A stretch of DNA of 64,000 nt from Macrosteles quadrilineatus (GCF_028750875.1 NW_026542596.1:68174988-68238987), one strand, 5' to 3'. Shown: positions 12,614 through 23,536, counted from the first letter of the stretch. Notes: generated by a model not told the origin, from the letters alone. Numbers and translations: made by a program.

Positions 12614-12910
12614 ATGGTGCTGTCGAGACCTCAAAAGTTGGCCTTGCTGTGTTTGATATGGTTTGATCCACCACAGAAGGAAGAGAAAACACCACCGAAC
12701 TGTGTTTGGGTGCATCCTATTCTGGAGAACAGACAGCTACATGGAGCTTTTTACACTCTATTTTTACAGTTGAGAAATAAAGAGAATAAGTTTTTAAATT
12801 ATTTTCGAATGTCTGTCCCCTCATTCAACGAGCTACTATCGAAGATTACAGTGCAACAAGGACAAAAACTATACATGAGACGCTGGAAAGGCTGGATTCA
12901 GTGCGGCACA
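12614..12910 (+). pseudogene. PIF/Harbinger transposase N-terminal fragment
   Basis: From the methionine at 12614 the frame contains VHPILENRQLHGAFYTLF, then NKFLNYFRMSVPSFNELL. This is the N-terminal helical region of HARBI1-type nucleases (family pattern wVHPi...r...GaFh.Lf..Lr.d..kFfnYFRMs...FdeLL). The DDE catalytic part is missing: after about 12900 the translation no longer matches and runs into an inverted-repeat element. It is a truncated relic. A second Harbinger N-terminal relic is at 34707-34907 on the other strand. Confidence 0.72.
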
Positions 12911-12980
12911 AATTTGTCGCCAGCTGCTGCTGTCACTCGTTTTTTTGTCTTTGTAAATTTCCAAAGACCTATCACAAAGT

Positions 12981-13362
12981 TCTGGTTTCTCATCACTGAG
13001 CTAAAATTATAACTGGAGGTAGCACTGCCATGGCAGAAGTCTGTCAAAAGCGAGTCGCTGATTTTGTTAGGTTGGTATAGCAGTAAGTTTTCTTACCATA
13101 GCAATAACATGGCTTCTTATAACTAGGTTGGTATAGCAGTGAGTATTTTTGTCATACTTGAATACTTTTAATACTTTAATAATTTTCTTTGAAATGGTGA
13201 CCATACAAAGTAGGTATTTTAAGCCAAGTATAATAATAGTTATAGCAATAATATGGCTTCTTATGGACACCCACCTCACGCAAACATGGCGGCTGGCGAC
13301 ACGCATCTTTGACATTCAGTGCTACCTCCAGTTAGAATTATAGCTCAGTGTTTCTCATGAAC
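12981..13362. repeat. Small inverted-repeat element
   Basis: Arms of about 45 bp at 12981-13027 and 13314-13362 are inverted copies and contain ACTGGAGGTAGCACTG. Between them two direct repeats occur (GGTTGGTATAGCAGT at about 13070 and 13122; ATAGCAATAA followed by ATGGCTTCTTAT at about 13099 and 13243). The structure suggests a non-autonomous foldback element. I see no clear target duplication. Confidence 0.65.
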
Positions 13363-13509
13363 CAAACTAATAAGTAAATCCATATCAACATCCACCATGA
13401 TGATATACAGATAAACAGACTAAAATGATAAACAGACTAAAAATAAAAACTAAATTAACTAAATAGCAAAACAAAACTAAATACACCCCTTGGACACTGC
13501 ATACAAATC

Positions 13510-13832
13510 ATAAACAATCACCACCCTCGAGGGTTGAACCACGACTGAGGAGTGGGGGCAGTCGCAGTCTGGCTGTTTCGCCGGTAAGTGTGTTCATCTC
13601 CATAAGGCACAATGCCTCGCTACCCACTGCTCCGGCGAAACCGCCGATCCGGCGGTCCGGCGAGTTAGAGAATATCCGGCGGTTTCGCCGGAGCATTTTC
13701 CCACCGGATCGGCAGATTCGCCGAACCGGAGAAGTGTGGCCTGCCCCATGCCTTCCTGTGTATCTCAACTTGCTCCGGCGCCACCGGATCCGGCGTCCGG
13801 CGGTTTCGCCGGTAAGTGTGTCCCTGGCCTTA
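13510..13832. repeat. GC-rich MITE ends (PIF-like?)
   Basis: A cluster of CCGGCG/CGCCGG palindromic blocks contrasts sharply with the AT-rich surroundings. Two similar ends, GTTTCGCCGGTAAGTGTG at about 13578 and again at 13804, lie in the same orientation, so at least two truncated copies are joined. The right end is followed by CCCTGGCCTTA, compatible with a TTA target of PIF/Harbinger type. The open frames on both strands here are side effects of the GC-rich repeats. Confidence 0.55.
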
Positions 13833-14770
13833 GGTTAGGGAAAAATAGGGACATTGCCCCCCTCCCCCCTAATTAACATAGGCGTATATACGGTCATAAG
13901 GAACCAAAATCGGGACTGTCCCGGTAGAATCGGGACGGGTGGCAACCCTGATTGTACCACAGTATTTTGTGGTAAAGTAATCGGCTTGATTTAGTTACAC
14001 ATGGAATACGTATTCTAAGATACGAGCTTTGACTCAATGATACGAGATAACAAAAATTCAGTTGCTTTTTGACTGTCTATAAGAATCCTCGGTGTTAGTC
14101 CACAGTGTTTGTTTTTGTTTGTTGTTTTGGTGGTCTTCTGCTTCTCTTCTCTTCACATCTCCTCCTCACCAGTCACCAGTCACCACTCACCACACCACAC
14201 CATTTAAAAAAGTTGAAAGAAAGAGCAAGGAGAAGGAAGGGCCGTAAAATAGGCCTAAGCCTAAATGAATTTTTATCATTTTATCTATTCAACCAACAGA
14301 GATAGACTGACAGTTAGTTGTGTATTATAATCATCAGTTTTTGTTGTGAAAATGCGCTGAATCTACTTCTTGCCTAAGTTTTTTGTACATTTGTGGCTTC
14401 TGTTTCGAAAACCGAAAACAAAGAAATAGGCTATCTGCAATTTGTGAGAGGTAACCTATTTTAATTTTCTACTATTATTTAAGTTACTAGGTCTAACTTA
14501 TGTCTCAGATATTTTTAACAGATACTAAGTTACACTCAATTGGTTATTAAGTTATTCTGAGCCATTGGTAGGGTTTAGTCTAGAATATCTTAGGAGGCAC
14601 AGGCCCAGGTGTGTGTATTTTAAGGTCTAATTTACAGTGGGCCTAATTGCAAACAATTTGATCATTTTCAATTAAAACTATTAGGCCTATGCCTATTTGC
14701 CATTGAGAGTCTAACAGTTTGACAATAATAATAGACATATTAGACAATATTAACAATATTAGATTCACTT
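13833..14770. other. No gene supported
   Basis: AT-rich sequence with no recognisable exon or repeat border. A short 66-codon frame at 14105-14305 is low-complexity and unconvincing. Confidence 0.45.
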
Positions 14771-15541
14771 AACATAAAACAGGACGCTCAAAAATGGATC
14801 AAAAGTTATCTCACAAATAGAAAACAACAAGTAGAAATAGGCTACATAAAAAACAACATTGAACTTAAAACCAAATCTAAACTTCAAGATATGACCCAAG
14901 GAATTCCACAAGGAAGCATCCTCGGCCCCCTCCTATTCATCATATATATGAACAATTTTCCAGAAAACCTGCCAACAGGAATGGACTGTATTATTTTTGC
15001 CGATGACACCACAGTACTAATCCCACGAGATCATCACTTATAACTAACGGAGGAATAACTGAGAAAATATTTTAAAACATATCGAACAATTCTGCAAATC
15101 AATAGACCTTAGAATCAATATAACGCCAAAACTGTTACAATAGAATTTTCCTGCAAATCAAACCCAAACAAAGCCCCCTTAGGTAACTCAAACCCAAACA
15201 GATCAGACCATACCAAATTTCTGGGAATAGAAATAGACGAAAACTTAAAATGGGAACACCATATTAATTCACTGCAACAAAAAATATCTATACATCAATC
15301 TATGCTATGAGAAGGATAACTAACCTAACCAACTTTACTACAGCTAAAATTGCCTACCATGCTCTCATAGAATCACACCTCCGTTTTGGAATTGTTGCCT
15401 GGGGCGCAGCAAGTACAGACCTCTTTCAATCAATTTTTATATTACTTACAAAAAGAAGCAATAAGAACCCTAAATAATACCCACTATCAAGAACATTGCA
15501 AACAATTTTTTATAAAAAACAAAATTCTCACATTAACATCC
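14771..15541 (+). pseudogene. Jockey/CR1-like LINE reverse transcriptase relic
   Basis: The translation shows the core reverse transcriptase motifs in order: WIKSYLTNRKQQVEI, then QGIPQGSILGPLLFIIY (motif B), then FADDTTVL (the catalytic aspartate pair, motif C at about 14998-15021), then FLGIEIDENLKWEHHI and IAYHALIESHLRFG...WGA. At least one stop follows motif C at about 15041 and several frameshifts come later, so it is dead. The N-terminal endonuclease and the fingers are missing on the left; on the right it is cut by a small inverted-repeat element. Confidence 0.85.
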
Positions 15542-16000
15542 TTTTGTTGACCCGGGTCAATCACCAAAAAAAGGTACCTAAAATTAAGGTACGGTACACT
15601 ATATACATAAAACTTGGAACGAAGGTATATCAACATGTAGGCCTATTCTAAACGTTACATGTTGAAAATATTTTTTTTATGCAACTATTTATTTATATTT
15701 TATTGATTTATAATGTTATAACAAACTAATTTTTTAAGAAAATTATTTAGTTTTTCAGTAAAAATGTACAATTTGTTTAATTTTTAAATTGAAATATATC
15801 ATGTCATTTGTACGTTCTCTCCATGTGTTTAAACTGATATCGTGGTGTGCACAAGCAGAGTGTGTATGGACGCTCCAGCTGACTGACACCCCCTCCAGCG
15901 TGCTAGTAGGCGCCAGTCTGCAAATCTGCAAATATGCTGTTTTATGTATATACCTTCATTTTAAGTACCTTTTTTTGGTGATTGACCCGGGTCAACAAAA
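15542..16000. mobile_element. MITE with about 45-bp terminal inverted repeats
   Basis: The ends TTTTGTTGACCCGGGTCAAT and its inverse enclose 459 bp; the inverted match continues through a run of A/T and GGTAC for about 45 bp. The tip contains the palindrome TGACCCGGGTCA. The flanking bases show no obvious target duplication, so the superfamily is open. A 97-codon frame overlapping its right half is not supported as a gene. Confidence 0.8.
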
Positions 16001-16194
16001 TAAAATTAGCTTTTACCTATGGACTTATACAAAAAAAAAAAGAAAAAAAGAAAAAATCAAAAAAGTTTATTTTTGCAGCTGAACGGTGATTATAGGTCTC
16101 CGGGCGCCATTTTCCTGACTGCTCTAATGGCAAACTATACTCGGCAAAAAATGGGGGAAAAATTTGACCTCAAAGAGGGTTAATACTTACTTGA

Positions 16195-16625
16195 CGACTT
16201 AATTCCATTAACTCCCACTGGAGCATAGGGCTTCAACTAGTATTCTCCACTGGTCCCTGTCAGCAGCGACTCTCTTCACCTCTTCCCAACTTGTTCCTGC
16301 ACGTCTGGCCTCTCTTTCAACACTTTGCTTCCAATTTTCTCTTGGCCTTCCCCTTCTTCTTTCACCTTGTGGGGTCCAACCAAGTGCTTCTTTTTGCAGG
16401 GCATAGTTTGGTTTCCTCAGTGTGTGGCCAATCCATCGCCACTTCTTTTTCTTTATTTCCTCATTTATAGAAAGTGGTCTGTTCGCTCAAGCAATTCTTT
16501 GTTTGAAATCACCTCTGGCCACCAAATGTTCAAAATCCTTTTAAGACAGCGATTTACTAATACTTGCAATGGCCGTGTCACTGTCACTGAAGTTTTTCAC
16601 GTTTCACACCTATTAAGGCGTATAT
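16195..16625 (-). pseudogene. LINE ORF2 C-terminal end
   Basis: On the minus strand the translation contains WRWIGHTLRKP, then LGWTPQGERRRGRPRENW, then a block like RAGTSWEEVKRVAADR, and ends DQWRILVEALCSSGS before a stop. This is the conserved C-terminal region of a widespread group of invertebrate LINE endonuclease/reverse transcriptases (RTE-like or related). Upstream, LVNRCLKRILNIWWP belongs to the same protein in another frame, so at least one frameshift is present. The catalytic core is not in the window, making this a 5'-truncated copy. Confidence 0.75.
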
Positions 16626-17043
16626 AAAGTCCCGCACAGGCTTAATGTTTTCTAAACGATAACAGATAAATCAATGAGATTTGGTAAATCAAAACGGCAC
16701 CTAAAAATATACTTTTTGAAGAAACTGTCAGTTTTCTGTTGTAGATTCAGGTGTTGTAGTGATAATCTGAAGCATGGGGGCAAGGAGTCAGAAGGAAATC
16801 TGAAATAGGAGCATAGGTTGATGTATATCAAATTAAAGGGCTTTATTAGCAGAATACAATGCTGCAAATTTGAACTAAAAAATGGACAACCAAGTCAAAA
16901 ATGGTAGCCGTTCAAAGATATCTTGAATCTGTCATTTTAAATCTTTGAACGGCTGCCAATTTTTACTCAGTTGTTCTTTTGAGCTTTAATTTGCCTACTA
17001 TTATGAACGGCTAATAATACACCAAACAAAAAACCAACCAACC

Positions 17044-17074
<31 letters not shown>

Positions 17075-17118
17075 GGCTAATGTTAATCTGAATGAAAGTA
17101 TATGCCATAAAAAGTAAG
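16626..17118. other. Spacer with 29-base T run
   Basis: Contains 29 consecutive T at 17046-17074 and, at about 16908-16970, an imperfect inverted pair around CCGTTCAAAGAT. No gene. The T run could be the reversed poly(A) of a minus-strand retroposon, but I see no duplication to prove it. Confidence 0.5.
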
Positions 17119-17123
17119 GATAC

Positions 17124-18044
17124 TATTAAGTATAAATTCGTACAAAATATATGAACACAACTATTGAATCATGTTTATTTCTTAAAGTAAACATTGAATT
17201 ATTTACAATATGAAATTAAATCAGTCATGATAAATATTAAAATTAAATGAGAGAGTTTTAAATATACAGGGTGTTGAAAATGTCTGGAACCAACATTATA
17301 TCTGGTGAGTGGTTAAAGAAAAACAACTGATATTTTGTGTACGGATATACTATGGTTTTACCTATCTTTTGGTGCCTTATGAAAATTTTTACCACTTATA
17401 GGGAACGTCCTGTCGAGGATGCAGTAAAAAGTTTTAATGGAAGCCTATGGTAAATGATACATCGTTTTAAAGGCCATATTTTTCTGAGTAAGGAGCCACA
17501 AGTTTCATCTCAAAAGGACAACCCTAGCAAAAATGGCGACTGTTTGAAATTTAAAAAAAACCACTTATAGGGAACGTCCTGTGGAGGATGCAGTAAAAAG
17601 TTTTAATGGAAGCCTATGGTAAATGATACATAATTTTAAAGGTCATTTTTTTCTGAGTAAGGAGCCACAAGTTTCATCTCAAAAGGACACCCCTAGCAAA
17701 AATGGCGACTGTTTGAAATTAAAAAATTCCGTTCCCTATAAGTGGTTTTTAAAATTTCAAACAGTCGCCATTTTTGCTAGGGTTGTCCTTTTGAGATGAA
17801 ACTTGTGGCTCCTTACTCAGAAAAATATGGCCTTTAAAACGATGTATCATTTACCATAGGCTTCCATTAAAACTTTTTACTGCATCCTCCACAGGACGTT
17901 CCCTATAAGTGGTAAAAATTTTCATAAGGCACCAAAAGATAGGTAAAACCATATTATATCGGTACACAAAACATCAGTTGTTTTTCTTTAACCACCCACC
18001 AGATATAATGTTGGTTCCAGACATTTTCAACACCCTGTATAACA
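17124..18044 (-). repeat. 3' LTR of the Gypsy element, split by an insertion
   Basis: LTR sequence occupies 17124-17266 and 18040-18044 (148 bp in total). It matches the other LTR almost base for base apart from small indels. The joint carries a duplicated TA. Just inside the LTR the element-sense strand is pyrimidine-rich, so I could not find a normal polypurine tract. Confidence 0.88.
17267..18037. mobile_element. TA-flanked foldback MITE (Tc1/mariner-type target)
   Basis: The ends are CAGGGTGTTGAAAATGTCTG and its inverse, with TA on both sides, and the other LTR of the Gypsy element shows the empty site. Almost the whole element is one long inverted repeat. The left arm also contains a tandem duplication: a block of about 165 bp, starting ACCACTTATAGGGAACGTCC, occurs at about 17391 and again at about 17560, then once inverted in the right arm. 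No transposase. Transcribed, it would fold into a long hairpin. Confidence 0.9.
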
Positions 18045-18068
18045 GAGAGAACATGAGAGAAAACTCAT

Positions 18069-18842
18069 TTACAAATCCATCCTTTTGATAGGTTTCCTGA
18101 TTCTCGTTGATCGGCGAATCTTGGGGGCATCTGGTTGTGAGTATGCGGCGTTTTGTTGTCTGCTGGTACTTGGCTCCTGGGCCTCTTGTTGTCTGCTGGT
18201 ACTCGGCTCCTGGGCCTCTTGTTGTCTGCTGGTACTCGGCTCCTGGGCCTCTTGTTGTCTGCTGGTACTCGGCTCCTGGGCCTCTTGTTGTCTGCTGGTA
18301 CTCGGCTCCTGGGCCTCTTGTTGACTGCTGGTACTCGGCTCCTGGGCCTCTTGTTGTCTGCTGGTACTCGGCTCCTGGGCCTCTTGTTGTCTGCTGGTAC
18401 TCGGCTCCTGGGCCTCTTGTTGTCTGCTGGTACTCGGCTCCTGGGCCTCTTGTTGTCTGCTGGTACTCGGCTCCTGGGCCTCTTGTTGTCTGCTGGTACT
18501 CGGCTCCTGGGCCTCTTGTTGACTGCTGGTACTCGGCTCCTGGGCCTCTTGTTGTCTGCTGGTACTCGGCTCCTGGGCCTCTTGTTGACTGCTGGTACTC
18601 GGCTCCTGGGCCTCTTGTTGTCTGCTGGTACTCGGCTCCTGGGCCTCTTGTTGTCTGCTGGTACTCGGCTCCTGGGCCTCTTGTTGTCTGCTGGTACTCG
18701 GCTCCTGGGCCTCTTGTTGTCTGCTGGTACTCGGCTCCTGGGCCTCTTGTTGACTGCTTGTACTCGGCTCCTGTGCCTCTTGCTGGCTGCTAGTACTTGA
18801 TACTTTCTTGTTATGTATAGGACTTTTTGTCTCAGTATTAAG
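18069..18842 (-). pseudogene. Gypsy polyprotein C-terminal tail with 11-residue repeats
   Basis: This is the last part of the Gypsy polyprotein. It ends RSTRIRKPIKRMDL and a stop, the basic tail that closes the integrase part of many such elements. Before it comes a tail made of 19 complete 11-residue repeats, consensus STSRQQEAQEP, with serine replacing arginine in several, plus a degenerate last one. Upstream the frame runs into the hAT insertion at 18851, so the open frame that continues to 19151 is a chimera; its first part is hAT sequence. Confidence 0.8.
18152..18806. repeat. 33-bp tandem repeat, about 19.5 units
   Basis: The unit (plus strand) is built from TTGTTGTCTGCTGGTACTCG followed by GCTCCTGGGCCTC. 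Most units differ only at one base (TCTGC or ACTGC). Because 33 is divisible by three and the unit lacks stops in most frames, large open frames appear on both strands; only the minus-strand frame that belongs to the polyprotein is meaningful. Low divergence between units points to recent expansion or ongoing homogenisation. Confidence 0.95.
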
Positions 18843-18850
18843 CATAAAGT

Positions 18851-19661
18851 CAGGGCCGTCCGAAGGGGGGGCAACCGGGGCAAGCTGCCCCGGGCGCCGC
18901 GGCTGGGGGGGCGCCGCGCGGCAGCTACTGGTATCAACGCACGGGTCCCGAAATTTCGGGAAAAAAATATTCCCGATTTTCGAGACGGGATTTAATTTGA
19001 TTCTGGAATTTTTCGGGACGGGATTTGATCCCATCATCGGCAATTTTGACGCTTCGCGAGTGAAAATGACGCTGCTATCGCGAGAGATGTTCACGGTTAT
19101 TCCACGAACGCAGGAGCCGAAGTCATTTTGACGATCGCACCGTGACCGCAAGTCATTTGGACGATCGCGCCGTGACCGCGAGTCATACCAACGATTTCAC
19201 CGTGACCGCGAGTCGTATATACCAACGATTCTGCCATGACCGCGAGTCATACCGACGATTCCACTGTGACCGCGAGTCATACCGATGATAACGCCGTGAC
19301 CTCGAGTCATACCGATGATAACGCCGTGACCGCGAGTCATACCGACGATCACGCTGTGATCGTGAGACATTTCGACCGCGAGTCACAAGTTTCTATGCCT
19401 GTAAATTGTTACCCTTTTTTGCTTTTGATAGATCAGTGCCATAAATGGTAAAATTGATTTTGTTTGTCTTTTTTGGTAACTGCAATACTCAAGACTTTCT
19501 TTTTATGCACAGGAAAAATCCCGTCCCGAATTAAAAATTCAATCCCGTCTATCCCTAATTAACATAGTATTAATATATGTGAATGCGACTATTCCTGGGG
19601 GGGGGGGGGGGCGCCACGACAAAATTTGCCCTAGGCGCCGCTAACCCTAGGGACGGCCCTG
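18851..19661. mobile_element. hAT-type element inside the Gypsy tail
   Basis: The ends CAGGGCCGTCC and GGACGGCCCTG are inverted; CATAAAGT is duplicated at 18843-18850 and 19662-19669. Eight-base duplication with a CAG...CTG tip is the hAT signature. No transposase. The core, from about 18930 to 19555, is a second sequence with CCCGTCC/GGGACGGGATT ends and a 30-bp array; the same sequence occurs as a free element at 53046-53689. This looks like one non-autonomous element inserted into, or captured by, another. Confidence 0.9.
19117..19385. repeat. 30-bp tandem array (about nine units)
   Basis: Units of about 30 bp read GTGACCGCGAGTCATACCGA plus CGAT and a few variable bases. Spacing is regular although single bases vary. 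GC content is far above that of the surroundings. The reverse-complement array is at 53273-53520 in the related element. Confidence 0.9.
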
Positions 19662-19669
19662 CATAAAGT

Positions 19670-20023
19670 TCACTGTAGGACTCGATGTTCCAGAGACTGC
19701 AGTACCTTCCCCGCTTGAAGTGCTACTTACGAAATTTTCAGTATCATGTGAACTTTCTGAATTGCCTATCAATTTACTTAACATGCCGTATCTTGATTTT
19801 CCCACGAATGGTGGTTGTCTTGTGCAACTTTGATTGGTGTTTCGGAATATGAAAGTTCGATGTGTTTGCTTAGGAGGTACTTTGGCTATTTGGTCACATC
19901 GTCTGTTTGTACTTCCTTGCCTTGTTTGGGGTAATGAGCTAAGTAGGGGGCTTTTGTAAGAAGCAGAATCTTTTGGCACTTCACAAGCTCGAAGTTGATT
20001 AAAGTGCCGTTTGGTTACATACC
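19670..20023 (-). pseudogene. Gypsy integrase C-terminal segment
   Basis: The minus-strand frame starts with VTKRHFNQLRAC, matching the (V/T)xRHxxQLR strand that follows the catalytic core in Gypsy integrases, and continues with a serine/threonine-rich segment up to the hAT insertion. It is joined almost directly to the integrase zinc-binding start at 20024, so the DDE catalytic core is missing (see findings). The joint also shifts the frame. Confidence 0.78.
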
Positions 20024-22027
20024 CTTCAACCGCACTATTCCTACATGAGTTGAATGTAGTTCTTGAAGGATTTTCGGTTGTAGCTTTTTTGGAATAATAA
20101 CACGATTTCCTCTAAAAATAATTCCATCTTGAAGTGATATTTCTGGATCAGCCACTTCTCCATTTAGGAGTTTTTCCTTTAAACGAGAGAGTTCTTCATC
20201 AAGTGATGTTTCTTTTTCTACGTCTTTAGCCATGATAGTATCGGTTTTTAAGCAGTGTATTGTGTCTCTTCGAACAGTGTAATCTTCGTCAACCACATTG
20301 ATAATCTCTTCTTTTATAGGTAAGGGATGTCTTGAGAGGTAATCTGCATTACAGTGGTCACTTGATTTTTTATGTACAATCTCATAATCAAATCCTGAAA
20401 GAAAATTAGCGTATCTAAGCATCCTGGATGATGTCAACAGTGGTAGTTTCTTGTCTGGATGGAATATGGTCATCAGTAGTTTGTTGTCAATGACTAGAGT
20501 AAACTTTCTTCCGTACATATAATCAAACATTATTTTACAACCCCAATATACAGGAGTTGCTTCTCTGTCTAGTTGGCTATAATTGCGCTCTGCAGCAGTG
20601 AGGGATCTACTGGCAAACACAATAGGCCTCTCTTCATTATTTGGCATTTTATGAGACAGCACAGCTGATAAGCCAACAGGACTAGCATCTGTGGCGAGGA
20701 CCATGGTCAAGTCTGGGTTGTATGGAGTAAGAACTGTGTCACTTGCTATTTGTTCTTTTACACAAGTAAATGCTTTTTCACATTCCTGGGACCAATGAAA
20801 ACGTTTGTCTTTCCTTAGAAGCTGATGTAAAGGGTTAAGCAGTGTAGATGCATCTTTGATGAACTTCGAATAGTACTGTACTAGTCCATGGAACTGACAC
20901 ACTCTTGTGATATTTGACAGGCGGGGAGCATCCTGGATTGCCTTCACCTTTTCTGGTGATTTCTGAATACCATCTTTGCTGATGATATGACCCAGATACT
21001 GCACCTTTCTCTCAAAAAACTTGCATTTTTCAACATTCACATGTAGTTTGTGTTGTTCTAATTTTTCTAACATCTTTATGAGCCTAGATTTGCATTCTTC
21101 AAAAATACTGCCTTGTACAACAATATCATCAAAATAAGCAACTGTCCCTTCAAGGTTTTGTACTACTTGGTCAATAAATTTATGAAATTCATTTGGAGCT
21201 GTCTTGATTCCAAAAAACAGTCTTTTGGCTCGATATGTACCCTTATGTGTGGTAATTGTCTGGATTTTAGAGCTTTCAGCGTCCACTGTAAGATGTAAAT
21301 AAGCCTTGTAAATGTCTAACGTGCAAAAATAGTTTCCATTCCTCATTTTGTTAAGGATATCCTCTATTCTTGGTATTGGATAACGACTGTCATGTAGTTG
21401 TTGGTTTACAGTTACCTTGTAATCCACGCAAATATGGACCGATCCATTTGCTTTTGGAATCACAACAATCGGTGTACCCCACTCAGATTGATCCACTTTC
21501 TCTATTATGTCTTCCTTTTCCAGTTTAAATAGTTCGTTCTCAACAGCTTTTCGAAGGGCGTGAGGTACCGGTCTGGCTTTCAAGTACACAGGTTTTGAAT
21601 TATCCTTTAGTTTTAAAGAGCATGTGAAGTTGGGCGTTTTACCAATACATTGTTCAAAAAAGGCTTGAGAATCTTTGCTTGATGGATTTGACTCTGGTTT
21701 CTTCATACTAACAAGATTAATGTTGTGTAAGTTAATTTTTAATTTTCGGATCCAATCCCTTCCAAGAATAGGATTTTTAGGTAGATTTACAATGTATAGA
21801 TCTTCTCTGCAAGATTTCCCTTCATATCTTATGCTTAGGGTACAAACCCCAATTGGTTTGAATATTTGTCCAGTATAAGATCGAAAGAGAGCACTTGTTT
21901 TGCAAACTGGAACATGTAAGTCTAGTTTCTTGAAGTCATCATTGTTCATTATGCTAACACGACTTCCGGAATCAGACTCAAAACGTTGTTGTTTACCATT
22001 TAGAAATACGTTTAGGCTACCATCATT
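20015..22027 (-). pseudogene. pol: Gypsy pol: protease, reverse transcriptase, RNase H
   Basis: The longest coding relic in the window (at least 644 codons open). Upstream of the first methionine (21949) the same frame carries ESDSGS, the aspartic protease active site. Then come a reverse transcriptase with YPIPRIEDIL, FCTLDIYKAYLHL (motif A), FGIKTAPNEFHKFID and YFDDIVV (catalytic aspartates, at about residues 275-280), QYLGHIIS, and RNase H with LATDASPVGLSAVLSH, ASRSLTAAERNYSQLDREA and LVIDNKLLMTIF. It ends in the HxxxH start of the integrase zinc finger (LHSTHVGIVRLKG). Several normally conserved positions differ (for example CVDYK for CGDYK), so activity is doubtful. The integrase core is deleted immediately after. 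Confidence 0.9.
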
Positions 22028-22068
22028 CTGTCATCTCCTTCATCATTATTCAATACATTTATAATCCG

Positions 22069-22660
22069 TTAAACGTCGTATTCATATTCAGAATCAATTT
22101 CATCAACTCTTTTTACATTTTTGTCTGAAGACTGTATTTCCTGAATTCGTTTTGTTATACACACCTTTTCTATGTGCCCGATTTTGTTCTTGGTTGTTTT
22201 ACTGATTTTGTAAATGTCATTCTGATTATTACTGGCTGTATATAAATTACGGTTGTCAAGTTTTGAAGCCTCTATAGCCAAGGCAATTTCTAAGGCTTTT
22301 TCAAACGATATTTCACCCAGTTGTAAGAGTCTTTCTCTGATATTTGAGTCATATAAGCCTCTGATTAATTGAGCCCTGAGCATGAGGTTTATAACTGGTT
22401 TTGTGCATTTTCCCTCTTTACATCCAGATTTGAAATCTGCTGAACAAGCCAGTTGTTTGAGGACTGTAACATAATTTGTAATTGATTTATTCCTATCTTG
22501 TAAACGTGATAAGAATTTATGCTGTTCTGTAAGTATGTCTTCTTTGGGCTTAGGTGCTCATTTAGTAATATCAGTAACTCTTGGTATGTTTTTGAGTCTG
22601 GTTTGTCTGGAGATGTTAGACTGCAGATCAGATTGTAATGCTTAGCACCTAAGCAATTCA
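22069..22660 (-). pseudogene. gag: Gypsy gag, central and C-terminal part
   Basis: The minus strand gives LGAKHYNLICSLTSPDKP, then LLNEHLSPK, then, after a frame break near 22385, LMLRAQLIRGLYDSNIRERL and EKALEIALAIEASKLDNR. This is the capsid of K02A2.6-type Gypsy gag. Only the end of a zinc knuckle survives (GHIEKVC); the first cysteines, expected between about 22210 and 22185, are gone, so nucleocapsid coding has been shortened. The left side leads into the protease. Confidence 0.82.
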
Positions 22661-22664
22661 TTAA

Positions 22665-23536
22665 CCCTCCGAGCGTCACTTGTCGAAAAATCGTCTCACG
22701 ACACACTTTGTGTAGTGTCACTTGTCGATTTTTCGACACACGAACATCGTTTACGGCGAAGGCTCTATGACTGACTGAATCGGATTGAACTGGATCGAGT
22801 TAGGTATCGTTCTTTTTGTTAGATTCAGAGCTTTCTCCGGAGGTCTGTCTCTAAGCGCTATTCATTTTAGTTCCGAAAATATTGTAGCAGACAGCTGACG
22901 TGCGTATTTGTAAACAGCTTGGTTAACCTCGGACCGATGACTGATGTGTTTTATTACGTTTATCATTGTTTTAGTGTTAAAAATCAAAAGTAGTGATATA
23001 CGTGGTGCTTATAAGAAGATTTAAGTGATTTTGAAGGGCTGGTTGATGATCCTGAAGAAGTAGGTAGTGATATTGATGTAAATTATCAGCCAGATTCCTA
23101 GCTATGGTTAGGCTATGCATTCTTAGCTAAACGCTATGTACTGAAATCTGTTTTTTGCCCATAACTTATTTATTTGCAAATCTACTTCCTTATATTATTA
23201 TATATTTGTAATCCTCATAAAATTTAGAACAAAGTGGCTATTTTCAAATATTTATAGGCCTATAATTTATACAATTTCATTAAGCGCGAACTTAGGCCTA
23301 TTTTTTTTTTAATTTTCCAAAATTTTTTTTTACCTAAAACATTTTTTTGAAACAAATGTTCCTTATGTTTTATGTATAATATTGAAGCCCGTGAAAGTCC
23401 AAATGAAAGTCCAAACAAAATGGTATATAGAACAGTAGAATTAACATTGTTTTAAGCTTCTCAGATCCGTTTTAATAAAACCTTGCAAATGCGCCAAAAA
23501 TAGGCGGAAAGGCCTAAACTATGGACACTCGGAGGG
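22665..23536. mobile_element. piggyBac-type MITE in gag (TTAA target)
   Basis: TTAA is duplicated at 22661-22664 and 23537-23540. The tips are CCCTCCGAGCGTC and, inverted, CCCTCCGAGTGTC. On either side gag sequence continues without loss, which proves the insertion. Near the left end are subterminal inverted blocks around TTGTCGAAAAATCG and CGATTTTTCGACA. It is 872 bp long, AT-rich, and has no transposase, so it would need an enzyme from a full element. Confidence 0.92.

Noticed and set aside
18107..18800. Long open frames on the plus strand over the 33-bp repeats (200 codons and more)
   Set aside because: They are mirror frames of a stop-free 33-bp repeat; the minus-strand frame joins the Gypsy polyprotein and explains the sequence.
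18851..19151. N-terminal third of the 360-codon minus-strand frame
   Set aside because: It is hAT element sequence fused by insertion to the Gypsy tail, not a natural protein start.
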